Assembly: GCA_025363385.1 (NCBI GenBank)
Contig: JANYEA010000153.1
Coordinates: 28,796-92,795 of the forward strand
DNA length: 64,000 nt
Reading direction: 5' to 3'
DNA from: Bacteroidota bacterium
GTDB lineage: Bacteria; Bacteroidota; Bacteroidia; Chitinophagales; Chitinophagaceae
Shown: piece after piece, positions 56,530-64,000 of the stretch
Layout of the letters: each line of letters begins with the position of its first letter
How positions within the stretch are numbered: position 1 is the first letter of the stretch
The notes under the pieces: generated by a model
Databases searched by the model: none
What the model was told of the DNA's origin: nothing
What the model saw: the letters and a program-made list of their open reading frames with translations, nothing else
Position numbers and translations under genes: made by a program

Positions 56530-57726
56530 CTAAACAGCAGACTTCTGGAACATAGCTGGAATAGTTCTTAATATAAGGCCAATATCATACCAGAATGAAT
56601 ATTTACCATCTTTAAAATGGTCTGCATACTCATTGTCTAATCGCTTTCTTTCTTCTTCAGACATATTACCACCTTTCCCACGCAACTCTACTTGCCATAA
56701 ACCAGTGATGCCCGCTGGTGCTAGAAAACGCTTAGATAAAGAATCTTGGGTAAGTATTTCTGCCTCATATACCGGAAGAGGGCGATTTCCAACTATAGAC
56801 ATATCACCCTTTATTACATTTATCAATTGAGGAAGTTCATCAATACTAGTTTTTCGAATAAATTTGCCCACCCTTGTCACACGTGGGTCATTAACAATTT
56901 TTACAAAAGCAGATTTTTTACTTGCCACATCTTTCTTTTGGAGATTATACCAATAATCGCAGATTTGATGCGAATCGATATGCAGGATCACTGAACAATT
57001 TTGCCCATCAGGCAACTTACTACACCTAGGACATGGAGCAGAAAAATCTATTTCAACCTGTTGAATTGAACTGTTATATTGATTTTTCTCTTTTGCTAAT
57101 TTTTTCAATTCGTCTTCTGCCCCAGTGCGCATAGAACGTAGTTTGTAAAAGTCAAAAACCTTTCGCCCTACCCTTTTGGAAATAAAATAGATTTTCCCTT
57201 TTGATTCAAGCCTGATTGCTATAATAACAATCAATAAAAAGGGAGATGCCACTAAAAGTATTGCAGAAGCGACAACAATATCAAAGATACGTTTCGATAA
57301 GGGCATTTTGTATACTTCGTTTCTTTTTCCTAAAGAAATATTTGTTCTTCTTTTACGGTATTCAATAAGAAATTCAATCCTACTAACTAAATTTTTAAGT
57401 TCTGAATTAGTTAAAACATAATAGTCATCCACACGGTTTTTGAATGCCAATTTATAAACCATGCTATTGAACTCATTCGATATTAAGATAAAGGGAATTG
57501 TAGTATTTTCAGGTTGGCTTCTTATCCATTCATACAAGAACATACCATTTTGACCAAGCAAATAATAATCACAAATCACCACATCTGTCTGTTTAAATAA
57601 TTGAAGGTGATTGATCGCTTTAAGGTTATTTTCAACTACCGTTAATGAAAATCTTTCATCTTCTGAAATTCCTGTAAAATATTCCGGGAAATTTCCAACG
57701 TATAATAATTTGATTAATTTATTCAT
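56530..57726 (-). CDS. Undecaprenyl-phosphate sugar-phosphate transferase with N-terminal pseudo-receiver domain
   Basis: The 398-residue protein has three parts. Residues 1-125 resemble a response-regulator receiver: VVICDYYLLGQNGMFLYEW keeps the phosphoacceptor-like Asp, but the N-terminal acidic pair and the conserved Lys are absent. One hydrophobic segment follows (about 148-172). The PglC/WbaP catalytic domain has FYKLRSMRTGAEDE, DPRVTRVGKFIRKTSIDELP, KGDMSIVGNRPLPVYEAE and PAGITGLWQV. An insertion near 231-260 has CPRC, C, H and C positions that could bind zinc. It would start repeat-unit assembly on the lipid carrier. Confidence 0.88.
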   Translation of the reverse strand: MNKLIKLLYVGNFPEYFTGISEDERFSLTVVENNLKAINHLQLFKQTDVVICDYYLLGQNGMFLYEWIRSQPENTTIPFILISNEFNSMVYKLAFKNRVDDYYVLTNSELKNLVSRIEFLIEYRKRRTNISLGKRNEVYKMPLSKRIFDIVVASAILLVASPFLLIVIIAIRLESKGKIYFISKRVGRKVFDFYKLRSMRTGAEDELKKLAKEKNQYNSSIQQVEIDFSAPCPRCSKLPDGQNCSVILHIDSHQICDYWYNLQKKDVASKKSAFVKIVNDPRVTRVGKFIRKTSIDELPQLINVIKGDMSIVGNRPLPVYEAEILTQDSLSKRFLAPAGITGLWQVELRGKGGNMSEEERKRLDNEYADHFKDGKYSFWYDIGLILRTIPAMFQKSAV

Positions 57727-57768
57727 CTTTCTTTTAGAGTAATTTTAATGTAATTGATGATTTAAAAA

Positions 57769-58155
57769 CTACCATTCAATTGAAAAATATATTGGGAATA
57801 AATTTTTCTTGATCACTTCTTCTAGCTCTTCAGGATTAAATGGCTTTATTAAATAATCCTGAGCTCCAAGCCGGAAACATTTAATCCTTTCTTTACTTTC
57901 CGCTTTGGCAGATAACATGATAACAGGTGTATGTTTAGTAAAGCCTCTTTGTCTAACTCTTGACAAAAACTCATACCCATCTTTTTCAGGCATTTCGATG
58001 TCACAAATAATTAAATCTGGCAGGTTTTCTTCTAGCCAATCAAGGCCATGACTACTCGTATTAAAAGAAATGAATTCATAATCCTGCGAAAGGAAATTTT
58101 CTAGCAATTGGCAAATACTCTTTTCGTCATCAACTACTAATATTTTTTTCTTCAT
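57769..58155 (-). CDS. Single-domain response regulator (CheY-like)
   Basis: This 128-residue receiver domain has no output domain. KILVVDDEKSICQLLENF has the acidic pocket, DLIICDIEMPEKDGYEF the phosphoacceptor Asp near residue 53, VIMLSAKAESKERI the Ser/Thr switch, and GAQDYLIKPFNPEEL the Lys near residue 105. All catalytic residues are kept. No histidine kinase lies in the window. It is the first gene of the exopolysaccharide operon, 42 bases before the transferase that bears a pseudo-receiver. Confidence 0.92.
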   Translation of the reverse strand: MKKKILVVDDEKSICQLLENFLSQDYEFISFNTSSHGLDWLEENLPDLIICDIEMPEKDGYEFLSRVRQRGFTKHTPVIMLSAKAESKERIKCFRLGAQDYLIKPFNPEELEEVIKKNLFPIYFSIEW

Positions 58156-58624
58156 AATGTTTATTTTTATTGGTTATCTGTAAGGATTCCAATATTGAAA
58201 TTCCTGTGTCAAAAAATATGTTTTTGTAAAATGTTTTAAACTAGAAAGGTGAAAATGGATAGATGAATGAAGTTTCTCTAATAGAGATGTATATTCTGAA
58301 TTTAGAAATATAGATAATAGTGAATCAGGAAAAAATAAACAAGAATTCCTGATAAAATGATACATGACTACAATTTTTAAAACTGATTATGTATGTGTTG
58401 TTCAAATTTAAGCATTTTTAAGTCGTTTTCCATCAATAATTTATCTTTTTATTCATCGTTAAACCCTCACATTTTAACGATGAAGTTTAGAAAAACAGGG
58501 TAGAATAAAACCATTAATGCATCTAATGCAACTTTATGAGCCCTTTTACCCATTTAGGCTTACAGTTTCGTAATTTTGCACTCAGGTGAAATTATAAAGA
58601 AGAACAGATTGTTCATATATCTCG
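58156..58624. other. 469-base divergent intergenic region (EPS operon leader and T9SS gene promoter)
   Basis: Leftward, TAAATTTG (58410-58403) is a good -7 element with TTG 23 bases upstream, implying a leader of about 240 bases before the response regulator. That leader contains the stem ATCAGGAA (58324-58331) / TTCCTGAT (58346-58353) and a 63-codon open frame (58365-58174) with no recognisable features. Rightward, TAATTTTG (58571-58578) is a good -7 element 47 bases before the beta-helix gene. Nothing else convincing was found. Confidence 0.4.
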
Positions 58625-60313
58625 ATGAATCCAAAGCAAATGAAATTCTCTTCAGCTAACATAGCAAAAAGCGTTTATAAGAAGCTGATATTGGTTCTAA
58701 TGACATTATTTTCATTGCTTAATCTAAAAGCACAAAACAGCAACTTAGTTGTAAATTCTTCCATTAATATCATTGATGGAACAATTGCTCCATACAGTAG
58801 TGTGCAACCAGGCGATACCATTTATATTCAATCTGGCCAGAGAAACAAATTACTGATCCGGAATTTTACTGGATCTGTACAAAAGCCCATCACATTTATG
58901 AATAAGGGGGGAATTGTACATATCAGCACCAATGATTATTATGGAATATCCATTTCAAATTGTAGATACTTCCGGTTTTCTGGCCAGGAATCAGGAATTA
59001 ATTTTTATGGTATTCAAATAAATAAAGTTTTAGGAGGAGCAGGAATTGGAATCGGAAATTCAAGCTCTGATTACGAAATTGATCATGTATTAATTGAAAA
59101 CTGTTTAACGGCAGGAGTTTACGCAAAAACCGATCCTACCTGTTCCAATAATATATCAAGAGATAATTTCACGCAGTTCAATACCATCATTCACCACACT
59201 AATATTTCAAATGTGGGAAATGAAGGCATGTATATTGGGAGTTCTTTTTATGCAGGTATGACCATCAATTGTAATGGCAAAGATTCAGTGGTTTTACCCC
59301 CTATACTGGATGGAGTTAAAATTTACAATAACATCATCAAGTCTACTGGCTGGGATGGCATTCAGGTTAGTTCAGCTTCATTTAATTGTCAAATCTATAA
59401 TGATAGCATTACAAATGATAGTCAGGCAGAAGTTCCCAGTCAAATGTCTGGTGTTTTAATAGGTGGAGGATCAAAATGTGATTGTTTTAATAATTATATC
59501 AGTGATGGTAAAGGCGATGGAATAGAAAGCCATGGACTTGGTGGAAGTAAGATATTCAATAACATCATTGTAAATGCAGGAATTTCTTATTTTCCGAATG
59601 ACCCCACAAAAATGAAACATGGGATCTTTATTACAGATATATCTGTTATGAAAGATTCTTCTTTTAACATTATATTCAATGATATCATCAATGCCAAAAC
59701 TGATGGCATTCGCTTTCAGAGTATCCATAGTAAGAACAATTTAATTGCCTCTAACCTAATTTTTCATTCGGGATTATATAGTACGCCTTCATTAAGTGAT
59801 AATTTTGTGGTGTTACCCAATCCCCTTTCAGATGTTCAAATAAAAAATAATTTTTTTACCAATAATATTCAGGATGCTGGAATATCTTTTACAGATTACT
59901 CAATACTTCCTGGTTCTCCACTTATTAAAAGTGCTTATTGGGATAACCTAGGTATTTCTTTCGATTTCAAACATACGCCAAGACCCAACGGCGAATTATT
60001 TGATATTGGCGCAATGAAATATGATAATAAATTAGACAGCTTACTGATCATTGATAAAAATTACCCACTAATGTTCCCAAATCCTGTTGATCATTTATTA
60101 ACGATCAGGTGTCAATCCTTTAGCACATCGGTGATTGAACTTAAAATTTATAACGAGCATGGTGGATTGTCTTTACAGCAATCAAAACAAACCTATATGC
60201 CAGGCGTTCAAGAGTTTCAAGTAATTGTAGATAGACTTTCAGCTGGTCTTTATATCTATTCACTTCATATAGGCAAACAGGTATATTATGGGAAACTTAT
60301 TAAGCTACATTAA
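58625..60313 (+). CDS. Secreted right-handed beta-helix protein with T9SS C-terminal sorting domain
   Basis: The 562-residue protein has an N-terminal signal (LILVLMTLFSLLNLKAQ). A long region of parallel beta-helix repeats follows (about 110-430, with rungs such as GVKIYNNIIKSTGWDGIQVS, SGVLIGGGSKCDCFNNYIS, GDGIESHGLGGSKIFNNII). A type A T9SS sorting domain ends it (YPLMFPNPVDHLLTI, then DRLSAGLYIYSLHIGKQVYY). Such helices are found in polysaccharide lyases, epimerases and adhesins; no catalytic set could be assigned. Being divergent from the exopolysaccharide operon, it may act on that polymer at the surface. Confidence 0.87.
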   Translation: MNPKQMKFSSANIAKSVYKKLILVLMTLFSLLNLKAQNSNLVVNSSINIIDGTIAPYSSVQPGDTIYIQSGQRNKLLIRNFTGSVQKPITFMNKGGIVHISTNDYYGISISNCRYFRFSGQESGINFYGIQINKVLGGAGIGIGNSSSDYEIDHVLIENCLTAGVYAKTDPTCSNNISRDNFTQFNTIIHHTNISNVGNEGMYIGSSFYAGMTINCNGKDSVVLPPILDGVKIYNNIIKSTGWDGIQVSSASFNCQIYNDSITNDSQAEVPSQMSGVLIGGGSKCDCFNNYISDGKGDGIESHGLGGSKIFNNIIVNAGISYFPNDPTKMKHGIFITDISVMKDSSFNIIFNDIINAKTDGIRFQSIHSKNNLIASNLIFHSGLYSTPSLSDNFVVLPNPLSDVQIKNNFFTNNIQDAGISFTDYSILPGSPLIKSAYWDNLGISFDFKHTPRPNGELFDIGAMKYDNKLDSLLIIDKNYPLMFPNPVDHLLTIRCQSFSTSVIELKIYNEHGGLSLQQSKQTYMPGVQEFQVIVDRLSAGLYIYSLHIGKQVYYGKLIKLH

Positions 60314-60320
60314 AAATAAA

Positions 60321-60354
60321 AAAAGTGCAAAGATTAAGAAGACTTTACACTTTT
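60321..60354. terminator. Bidirectional terminator between beta-helix and glycosyltransferase genes
   Basis: AAAAGTGCAAAG (60321-60332) and CTTTACACTTTT (60343-60354) pair over 11 of 12 positions around a 10-base loop, with A/T runs on both sides, between two convergent genes. Confidence 0.7.
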
Positions 60355-60374
60355 AATAACCAAATTAAACCATA

Positions 60375-61535
60375 CTAACTAGCTAATTGCAAACCAAGAG
60401 TTTCCTGGTAAATGTTTAATACATTTACTGCCATTGATTTCCAAGAAAAACGAGCAGCTCTTGTTAAACCAGATTCGATCATATTATTTTTCAGGATTTC
60501 ATTTTTATACACTTTTATCATTGCGGCAGTAATCTCTTCGGTACTATAAGGATCAACAAGTAAAGCTGCATTACCTGCAATCTCTGGCATTGAAGAAGTA
60601 TTAGAAGTAATTACTGGAACTCCACAAGCCATTGCTTCTACAATTGGAATACCAAAGCTTTCTCTTAAAGATGGATACAAGAACAACTGGCTTAAACTAT
60701 AAATAGCAGGAAGATCTTTATTGGCTACGTAACCAGTTAATACAATTTTATTGATTAAGTTAACATCACCAATTTCAACAAGCAATTTTTTAAGTTCTTC
60801 AATATCATAATCAAGCATTACTAATTTCATAGAGCTACCTGTTCTCTTTAAAAAATCAGAAAATGCCTTTAAAGTGCCTTTGGTATTTTTCTTAGGATGT
60901 GTATTTCCCAAAAAGAAGAAGAATTGATCAGGCAACTTATACTTTGCTTTAATTAATCTTAAATAGTCTGTATCTGTTACTGGCTTGAAATATTCACTTA
61001 CTCCATTATATTCAGCAGTAAGTTTGTTAGTATTTTTATATCCAAAAAAGCTAGAGATACAATCTTTCTCAAAATTTGACACTGTAATAATCTTCTTACT
61101 ATTACGCATAATCATTGGCACGATGAGTCGGCGGTAAATATTTCCAAATTTTTGATAATTGGTTCCCTTTCCTCTCATAATAGTAAGAGCCGAACTTTCC
61201 ATATAAATAATATCATGTAGCGTAACCACTGATGGCACTTTACAAAATATAGGTGCTGTGTTACTTGTACAATGAAGAATTTCACAACCGTATTTTTCTG
61301 CAGCTCTAGGAAGTGCAAATTGCTCCCAAATTGGAAAAGAACTAGCACTCAATTCTACGATTTTAAAATTAGCAGTTTCCTTTATGACCATATTATCTTC
61401 ATCGGGTCTTACAAAAATAAAATATTCATTTACCTTATCTATCTCCTGAAGATTACGAATAAGCTCTAAAGCAACCATGTCCATACCATGCTTTTTCTTT
61501 CTGAATATCCGTTGTGCTTCAATTCCAATTTTCAT
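60375..61535 (-). CDS. Glycosyltransferase family 4 protein
   Basis: The 386-residue protein starts MKIGIEAQRIFRKKKHGMD and has the GT4 (GT-B) C-terminal half: FFFLGNTHPKKNTKGTLKAF, KIVLTGYVANKDLPAIYSLS, and FLYPSLRESFGIPIVEAMAC with the E-x7-E type Glu pair. SNTSSMPEIAGNAALLVDP is also typical. It transfers a sugar from a nucleotide donor at the cytoplasmic side. It is the most downstream gene of a leftward group with the acyltransferase and GT2 genes, though a 320-base gap separates it from them. Confidence 0.9.
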   Translation of the reverse strand: MKIGIEAQRIFRKKKHGMDMVALELIRNLQEIDKVNEYFIFVRPDEDNMVIKETANFKIVELSASSFPIWEQFALPRAAEKYGCEILHCTSNTAPIFCKVPSVVTLHDIIYMESSALTIMRGKGTNYQKFGNIYRRLIVPMIMRNSKKIITVSNFEKDCISSFFGYKNTNKLTAEYNGVSEYFKPVTDTDYLRLIKAKYKLPDQFFFFLGNTHPKKNTKGTLKAFSDFLKRTGSSMKLVMLDYDIEELKKLLVEIGDVNLINKIVLTGYVANKDLPAIYSLSQLFLYPSLRESFGIPIVEAMACGVPVITSNTSSMPEIAGNAALLVDPYSTEEITAAMIKVYKNEILKNNMIESGLTRAARFSWKSMAVNVLNIYQETLGLQLAS

Positions 61536-61855
61536 ATATGCTGTTTTAAATGGATAGTTAATGGAGATTTGATTAAATCCCTGTATCGAACTTCAATATA
61601 GAATGGCCAATTTTGTGCCATTACCAAAATATATTTTAAAACATTATAAATCAATTAGTTAAAAAATTATCAGGTATGGGAGTTTCCAAAAAATGGAATC
61701 GATTTCCGTATTTCAGATTTTTGTCTGCTAAAATGAAGCTAGAAATAGGCCAATCAGCCAAACGAGACCGTATAAGAGAAAGAAATAAGGATGCACTGAT
61801 TAAAACCAAAAATGGTTGCTATTCTTGAAGATTAAATTACTTGAAAAAAACTCAA
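61536..61855. other. 320-base intergenic region without a supported gene
   Basis: The stretch between two leftward genes is AT-rich. It contains one rightward 50-codon open frame (61676-61828) with no recognisable domain and no promoter match, which I do not support as a gene. No exact TAnnTTTG element for the leftward glycosyltransferase and no strong hairpin were seen. Confidence 0.5.
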
Positions 61856-62926
61856 TTATCCAATCAAGAGTTTTCTAATTTTATTATATACCACTACTTC
61901 TAATAGGTAAGAAAAGATGATCATGAAAACAATATAGAGGCCGTACTCAATGACTTTATTATTGAGAAATTTCAGGTAGGTGGCTTCAATTACTAAATAA
62001 TGATGTGAAATATAAATTACATAGGAACAGGGTGCCAGGTATTTGAAAATTCCGAACATTGCATTAAAGCCAACCCATTTTAGGTTTTCCCAAATTACGG
62101 CTCCGAACATTACAATGATGGCAAAAACAAAATGACGAAGTTCTATGAAAGGATAAGCAACAAGCGGATAACTATACACTTTTGTGTAAGAAAAATGAAT
62201 ATATAGGTTTAATGCAAGTATGCCAGTTATTGCAAACAAAGTATAAGCATAAGGCATGATTGCTTGAATGGTATATTTTTCCTTTTTAATATAAATATCT
62301 GCAAACCTTACCCCTATCCACCAAATTGCAAAATACATAGCTAGGCGGTTTATGATGAAAGGATATATGAGATAAGTTAATGCGGCCGTAATTGATAAAA
62401 TACTAACCCACTTATTTATTTTTAAATTATTGATATTAGTAACCAGCACATAGAAAAGCATGTAAAACCACCATTCGTATGATAATGACCAAAGAACTCC
62501 ATTACCCATATAAGTTGCGGAAATAACATTGGGCTTTTGAGAGATTACATCCTGAAGCATAAAAAAATTTCCAAGTAGTGTTTGCCATTCGGGGGATGCA
62601 AGTGCTCCCTCACTATAACATTTAATCAAATACCCCAAAAGGAAAATAAAAAAAAGAGGTATATATAAACGAATAAAACGTCGAATAAAATAATACTTAA
62701 AAGATTTATCAGCAGATCTTTCATACGTATACTTAATCACAAATCCAGATAAGGCAAAAAAGACAATTACAGCTTCGGGGCCGAATCTAAAAATAGCGCC
62801 TACATTAATACCTAGTAAATAAATTTTTTGAGGTAATGCATGAAAGAAAACAACATACAATGCAGCAAAACCACGCAGTGCTTCCAATTTTTCTAGTCTG
62901 CTTTTTTTTACAATTTCTTTGCTCAT
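61856..62926 (-). CDS. Acyltransferase family 3 membrane protein (OafA/YrhL-like)
   Basis: The 356-residue protein has about 10 membrane helices and the family-3 start RLEKLEALRGFAALYVVFFHAL with the catalytic-type His of the FFHA motif. AVIVFFALSGFVIKYTYERS and YFIRRFIRLYIPLFFIFLLG follow, then GVLWSLSYEWWFYMLFYVLV. Such proteins O-acylate sugars of surface polysaccharides. It lies between two glycosyltransferases, so it probably acetylates the exopolysaccharide. Confidence 0.92.
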   Translation of the reverse strand: MSKEIVKKSRLEKLEALRGFAALYVVFFHALPQKIYLLGINVGAIFRFGPEAVIVFFALSGFVIKYTYERSADKSFKYYFIRRFIRLYIPLFFIFLLGYLIKCYSEGALASPEWQTLLGNFFMLQDVISQKPNVISATYMGNGVLWSLSYEWWFYMLFYVLVTNINNLKINKWVSILSITAALTYLIYPFIINRLAMYFAIWWIGVRFADIYIKKEKYTIQAIMPYAYTLFAITGILALNLYIHFSYTKVYSYPLVAYPFIELRHFVFAIIVMFGAVIWENLKWVGFNAMFGIFKYLAPCSYVIYISHHYLVIEATYLKFLNNKVIEYGLYIVFMIIFSYLLEVVVYNKIRKLLIG

Positions 62927-62962
62927 TCTGGAACTCGTTTTAGATATTCTTTTTCGATTTCA

Positions 62963-64000
62963 CTAAATTGATCCAACCGTGTGCTTAGTATGTATGAATT
63001 TCTTGTTTGCCCCTTTAATCTTTAATAAAGAAAGCAACATCAAAAACATTCCTTTGGGTAATCCAGCTACCGCCTTAAGTGTATTATAATTATAAAATTT
63101 TGTAGGGATTGAAATAAGCATAGCAAAAAAACATCCGGCAATTAATGCTAACCATCCCATAGAGAGGGTTGTATCCACTTTCATAAATGTATTACCCAAA
63201 AAGAACCCTAGTCCGAAGATGATTACTGCTCCTAATAATAAAATTCTCGGGGGTTGGATAAACTGGATTGCTTTATCAAAATAATCCACATTACCTTTTG
63301 TAAACAATGCTTTTGTGGCTTTTAAAAAATCGCTTTTAAAATAGTGCAGCTGAGCAGATAGCCATCTACGACGTTGATTACTAAATGCATTTGGATTCTG
63401 AATTTTCTCATCAAATACATAGGCATCATCTAAGTAGGCAATTTTATGCCCCTCTTTCAACATTTTCAATTCAATTTCTTTATCGAAACCACCAACTGCG
63501 GTTACTGTTGACATCATTGTTTTAAAGAAATTATAGTCAAATGCCATCCCCGATCCAATGATTGCAGATGAAAGCGTTAATGCCCGATGACCTTTTCTAA
63601 ATATATGATTATTGATTTCTTCGCTGATGGCATCCAGAATCGCCCAGGAATTATTAATGTTTTTTGCAGCTCTATGGCCCTGAACTGCAATATAATCTTC
63701 ATCAAATGCAGCATTGATCTTAGTTAAAAAATCAGGAGCCATCACATTATCAGCATCCAAAACTACAGCAATGTCGTACTTTTCAGTAAGCTCAGACATC
63801 CCTTTATTGAGAGCTTTTGATTTGGTGCTTTTATCAAAACTCACTTGAATTAATTTGATGGGTAATGCCTTTAATTTTTCAATAGTTTCATCCTGAAATG
63901 AATCGGCAATAACAATTACATCAAAAAGCGACATAGCATAATCTTGTTTCAATGCAGCTTTTGCCACTTCAATAATCACTTCATCTTCACTATACCCGGG
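62963..64000 (-). CDS. Glycosyltransferase family 2 membrane protein, 5'-truncated by window edge
   Basis: The frame is open to the last base of the window. The GTG at 63979 is probably an internal Val within PGYSEDEVIIEV, so the true start lies beyond 64000. The visible part has GT-A features: SKALNKGMSELTEKYDIAVV, LDADNVMAPDFL (DxD-like), GGFDKEIELKMLKEGHKIAY and NQRRRWLSAQLHYFKSDF (QxxRW type). Two or three C-terminal membrane helices follow. This layout is that of processive or membrane GT2 enzymes. It begins the second leftward polysaccharide group. Confidence 0.88.
   Translation of the reverse strand, partial: PGYSEDEVIIEVAKAALKQDYAMSLFDVIVIADSFQDETIEKLKALPIKLIQVSFDKSTKSKALNKGMSELTEKYDIAVVLDADNVMAPDFLTKINAAFDEDYIAVQGHRAAKNINNSWAILDAISEEINNHIFRKGHRALTLSSAIIGSGMAFDYNFFKTMMSTVTAVGGFDKEIELKMLKEGHKIAYLDDAYVFDEKIQNPNAFSNQRRRWLSAQLHYFKSDFLKATKALFTKGNVDYFDKAIQFIQPPRILLLGAVIIFGLGFFLGNTFMKVDTTLSMGWLALIAGCFFAMLISIPTKFYNYNTLKAVAGLPKGMFLMLLSLLKIKGANKKFIHTKHTVGSI

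Noticed and set aside
58174..58365. 63-codon leftward open frame before the response regulator
   Set aside because: No signal peptide, domain or compositional support; kept only as a possible leader feature of the operon.
61676..61828. 50-codon rightward open frame between two glycosyltransferase-region genes
   Set aside because: No promoter match, no recognisable motif, and antisense to the local transcription.

Overview
The window looks like a chromosomal segment of an AT-rich Bacteroidetes, most likely a member of the Chitinophagaceae. The signs are a protein with a type IX secretion (T9SS) C-terminal domain, promoters of the TTTG/TAnnTTTG type, near absence of Shine-Dalgarno sequences, DUF4833 and half-size TolC-like proteins, and FabV. 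No insertion sequence, prophage, CRISPR array or rRNA operon was seen. Both ends cut genes: a FemAB/GNAT-like protein at the left and a family 2 glycosyltransferase at the right.

Region 1 (1-2.6 kb) holds the partial FemAB-like gene, a small secreted-protein gene with an in-frame stop, a DUF4833 protein and a GNAT acetyltransferase. Region 2 (2.7-13.1 kb) is a complete uptake [NiFe]-hydrogenase locus. The structural genes (small subunit, large subunit, cytochrome b, maturation protease) run leftward and the accessory set hypA-B-F-C-D-E runs rightward from a shared control region with two inverted repeats. The small subunit has the two extra cysteines of the oxygen-tolerant six-cysteine proximal cluster. 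A tiny HPGH-containing membrane protein heads the hyp operon.

Region 3 (13.2-16.1 kb) is an aldehyde dehydrogenase, a DUF779 protein and an AraC regulator. Region 4 (16.1-27.7 kb) is mixed metabolism and envelope: diheme cytochrome c, FabV enoyl-ACP reductase, SulP transporter, DUF1003, DUF1801 and DUF1080 proteins, IspD, a heptose-kinase-like PfkB protein, an APC permease and an OmpH/Skp-like protein.

Region 5 (27.7-43.6 kb) is the leftward information-processing block: tRNA-Thr(UGU), tRNA-Tyr, tRNA-Gly, tRNA-Thr(GGU), tuf, tRNA-Trp, secE, nusG, rplK, rplA, rplJ, rplL, rpoB, rpoC. It is preceded by rpsU, xerC and hpf. The tRNA-tuf order is the same as in E. coli. Most of its longer spacers carry a stem-loop, several capped by GNRA or UUCG tetraloops. 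rpsU has a perfect Shine-Dalgarno sequence, unlike its neighbours, which fits autogenous control by bS21.

Region 6 (43.6-49.1 kb) holds ribE, hscA, an RDD protein, tyrS, an SGNH hydrolase and tRNA-Gln. Region 7 (49.1-64 kb) is an exopolysaccharide locus: orphan response regulator, sugar transferase with a pseudo-receiver domain, half-size TolC-like protein, Wzc-like co-polymerase with a degenerate kinase domain, Wzx flippase, Wzy-type polymerase/ligase and glycosyltransferases. Opposite it is a T9SS-secreted beta-helix protein, followed by a second leftward group (glycosyltransferase, acyltransferase, glycosyltransferase). No Wza-type export protein is visible.

All calls come from reading the sequence and recalled family knowledge; no database search was run.
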